NCBI GenBank assembly: GCA_023250585.1
Contig: JAHFAK010000010.1
Coordinates: forward strand, 1-34,889
Direction of reading: 5' to 3'
From: Deltaproteobacteria bacterium
GTDB taxonomy: Bacteria > Bdellovibrionota_F > JAHFAK01
Length of the DNA: 34,889 nt
The first letter of the stretch is position 1; every line of letters starts with the position of its first letter. Below the pieces are notes generated by a model. That model had not been told where the DNA came from, did no database searches, and was given only the letters and a program-made list of their open reading frames with translations. A program made the position numbers and the translations under genes. This document shows positions 34,101-34,889 of this stretch, in pieces.

Positions 34101-34889
34101 CTATTTCTGCCGCTTGATGAAATGATTCAAGAGCAAGCGACAAATAACCTGTAGATAATGATGGATGGTTCTGCGAAACATGAGCTAATCGATAAAATGT
34201 TCTGCCATAGACGATCCATCCATCATATTCGAGTGCCGGATCTTTATATGTATACATTTTTCTCAGATTATCGATATGATTATTAAGAATATCTCTTTTT
34301 TCTTTGGCTGTCTTTGATGATACGCTTGTACCAGCTACTCCTGCATCTGCGGTAAATAGAAAACTCTGCTCGAGCGCATATGAATACCAGGTGTCATTTC
34401 TATCATGATTATGGAGAATGTCGGCTAAGGAATGATAGGACTCGCATATTTCTTCTTGTTCATCATACGCTTGCCTAACAAAGGTGATATAACAACTCCA
34501 CTGCATGGCACGTAAAAGAATATCGCAATATTCCACATATGGCTGACTCAGCGAAAATTGCCAGAAGCGTTTATTCGTAATGATTTTTCTGTCTTTAACA
34601 TTACAAAGAGATGAAAAAGATTCGGTTACTGTGTGTACGTCGAGTGCAATAGGAATAAAATCATCATTTTTTATATTTTTCTTCAAAGCCTCAAATAAGG
34701 CATGAAAACTTTGGGCAACATTATGATCTGTACCTTGTAAGAGTTTTGTAATTACCCGTTCGCTTTCTTCGAGTGAAAGATAATCATCTATAGCAAAAAT
34801 TTCTTTAGGTAATGGATGAAAAGTTTCCTGAGATGCTATGGCTTCAGCGCTTATCAAAAGCTGTGCAAGCAAAATAATACGAGAGGATA
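28198..34889 (-). CDS. Giant secreted protein with transglutaminase-like core, 5' end beyond the window
   Basis: At least 2,230 residues, still open at the window edge. The first visible residues (ILLAQLLISAEAIAS, then QETFHP) look like the end of a signal peptide, so the true start is only a little upstream; the TTG at 34872 is probably not used. Counting from that TTG, residues 1-910 are helical and charged. A Gly/Lys/Glu linker follows at about 919-935, then a beta-rich part and a transglutaminase-like domain: NCAEGN with Cys about 1180, GHAWSEV with His about 1235, VTFDATP with Asp about 1251. A Gly/Ser linker follows, then about 900 more helical residues. The triad suggests a papain-like protease or crosslinker in the periplasm or outside. 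No transmembrane segment is evident in the C-terminal part. Confidence 0.8.
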   Translation of the reverse strand, partial: SSRIILLAQLLISAEAIASQETFHPLPKEIFAIDDYLSLEESERVITKLLQGTDHNVAQSFHALFEALKKNIKNDDFIPIALDVHTVTESFSSLCNVKDRKIITNKRFWQFSLSQPYVEYCDILLRAMQWSCYITFVRQAYDEQEEICESYHSLADILHNHDRNDTWYSYALEQSFLFTADAGVAGTSVSSKTAKEKRDILNNHIDNLRKMYTYKDPALEYDGWIVYGRTFYRLAHVSQNHPSLSTGYLSLALESFHQAAEIVRKEKLKKKKNETPIFNNFVFHRLPYLDLATDATARSAKSLAKLYEHEDAHRGNIEDYRSYLVGTEYRLDELVMELAHIAADLPEEALKDLDTLEIAHESSALISKDKNEENIHYDELTQRIMEIEKHIRAAIEYYNQFLIDTPKDHDSWVKKYRAQKQIELLSDHLLPNIEKLTYNELTKLSQYLTATDFEKIQTIRILYTEEELQAKDHLTSHPLSDLFVIEELLGTDTKKEIVKTLFYRYVYHELLHKKVSSHELVFFHKEASVKLQSFFTYPMPSEYVLEHAQNSKDLNEIYTSWLSDLLTHFEEEHLKELVASESSYYQAEAQILRELFTRIFEERKHFPIELLEKLYELIQKDISDYLDVIFSKVDAQILNMNSASPLERYVLLELQHRYQKISNEVYQTILEKEVLKKPLEQCAKDSVLIEKITESFKLLGYEDVPADFALAHLKVNGTRLESLRRLYVITKIQERFTYWEKEYKAETFEAKQTKTILSFLDEKHITPHLDSFSIDTLQELKKILETKEVDLVKLLSTIDPDKKWHKEKLDDHARFVWIKILHELKSLTKDEYRKELEKLLILEHKDLFEDPSFISYLKRELIILGFVEIQQDPEFIKYELTDSPADLIKIEKLFMSLPENKRKNYEPKSAQEDSNIFDTLSGLFGGKEGGSKGKNKEEESSDYYFYQPQLESKRFIRERFHSSDGKYFVPIKNLQNINETFVRDGGGLKGIRIFPPAGVDLALIPSEGYFYTASGILRQDDSPISLLINRNKEYLVASIINTKMVQIQNETEEKWEELRKYYRTDHLDKTFIEPSVRGFTQELFRVWNEYVNKEEPFVYGQEKWDEFIRQAFDHTNFSKFPLLPGDHSSIEEVYLLRPLESWIQLHVTYNHVGTPINKITLDDPTKIPDWGKKLEKIANNRLANCAEGNALFQYIVRHEFGLPARMVTGYASDPRKTNAGYKYSKKYDENYKVIDPANDGHAWSEVLIGDHWVTFDATPYAELEEKGIAPNYGNGEGKGDGSGTGNESGSGKDSWTFGLPELFNWANKKGREWNTNKGTEEERTRNKEADESELVRNIKSQMCEETDQINLLKLFNNLKELLADSSIDFLTYQRVIKEITRCSDVRQVILHMLVPSDIEIQKKDGSILIADSPIDHYFPTKEKIGDSIYKIPPRSFLGNANEYRNILEKWIDNQFKLSHLAFLLDGLSTFETEGYAISEVFLDIISKNTFKLLVEAQKKNSEEKLWNNYLVGVYRYPLWTNYYIKKYGRQGFPQDLTVSDFKQLFKNTITKSKPASELDILLVETFKKDLEKLFKNSECLGDDFDTLFTIGFVLSKNDLGKELSSFIRKAFLSMFDRCFGIRSWTTKELSDVLTIVDIEEYPVMDKLLDKYWANISVRMPIPHDYLRIDSDTSDLKTTIYPEYEAAIKELKNFNPNPQYQSRVDNFINDKVSEFRKSRYDHLQDQQNTDLGEHLIKPSHIEIDTSLIKKEATVDTTMKPIDTAARHKAQKLVGKEADVVSSEVLRYADWQVFDPIGAIEFLQKSKSLMEARNFTPTNELCERFTYFYLDIDQALRSKTPDKIKNDLIEILKSVGNVYLTIISDIFHIPGGDEPFEDQIRKMPNDVFEKTFRTFYTESFAVYSKQCIPLLITTLEKTRSRRMIINWIHVKTLLGLHFLHEKKIPSRDYLFTLLKEAKGVARFSNDERSIIPRLLDLILIVIPYYAINDSDMALTIARELKEIITTGDLNQSELFDEGKRFILMVAHYATAKNQEDYLTIFTALSDTMKFETRLNFFFWLAAYYNDFGAIYGSNEETLKNAEKFLSHTLSRIDIQTEAKGNIKDPVATTAYSMLYDYYEGCASNGSLDRTALISLLGAARNALVVDYDQGMAQKFLDLILSLVEIYKQLLNPELANALKNYFHTAYLQWGLWNQNGTQDSRFIENTKRMKEFFKKLNISLELPELPERKWW

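Noticed and set aside
1-34889. CRISPR arrays, transposases, integrases
   Set aside because: No regularly spaced repeats and no recombinase motifs were found; the two cassettes rest on tail duplication alone.

Overview
The window is an AT-rich bacterial chromosome segment with tightly packed genes, many 4-base or longer overlaps, TTG and GTG starts, and good Shine-Dalgarno sites. The cell looks Gram-negative: there is an OprP-like beta-barrel porin, a lipoprotein, an M23 peptidase, UppP and MurJ. Host-associated lineages such as Dependentiae (TM6) fit the general style (AT-rich, very large secreted proteins, small TA-like modules), but no single marker here proves this, so the assignment is tentative.

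Layout. 1-3336: a late heme operon hemE-hemN-hemH on the minus strand (hemH runs off the window). 3373-4746: a DUF4143 ATPase. 4810-5632: a small two-gene cassette (conserved short protein plus nucleotidyltransferase) bounded by two copies of the 3' end of lepA. 5632-11293: lepA, murJ, PIN-PhoH and uppP on the minus strand, with two long intergenic hairpins, then tRNA-Ser(GGA). 11655-14262: two related secreted or lipoprotein genes. 14394-15696: tlyA and efp. 15709-16125: a gap with a promoter-like site and a strong orphan terminator. 16126-16997: a NifU-type scaffold protein and thiamine pyrophosphokinase on the plus strand. 17038-18820: a porin and two tandem DUF507 genes. 18971-19562: two small unknown genes. 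19567-22142: rpsF-rpsR-rplI-dnaB. 22281-26677: xseA-M23 peptidase-ispE-tRNA-Gln-rplY-pth. 26793-27515: prepilin peptidase. 27548-28078: a DUF4160/DUF2442 pair, again bounded by two copies of the 3' end of the adjacent gene (pilD). 28198-34889: a giant secreted protein with a transglutaminase-like core, cut by the window end.

Most of the window is housekeeping: translation (EF4, EF-P, L9, S18, S6, L25, Pth, two tRNAs), envelope (MurJ, UppP, IspE, M23), replication and repair (DnaB, XseA), and cofactors (heme, thiamine, Fe-S).

The most unusual signal is a repeated architecture. In two unrelated places a TA-like two-gene cassette lies directly after the 3' end of a host gene (lepA, pilD), is convergent with it, and is followed by a second copy of that gene's last ~16 codons. 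In both cases the two tails differ almost only at synonymous third positions. This suggests that small cassettes arrive with a replacement copy of the target gene's terminus and displace the original. I see no integrase in either cassette.
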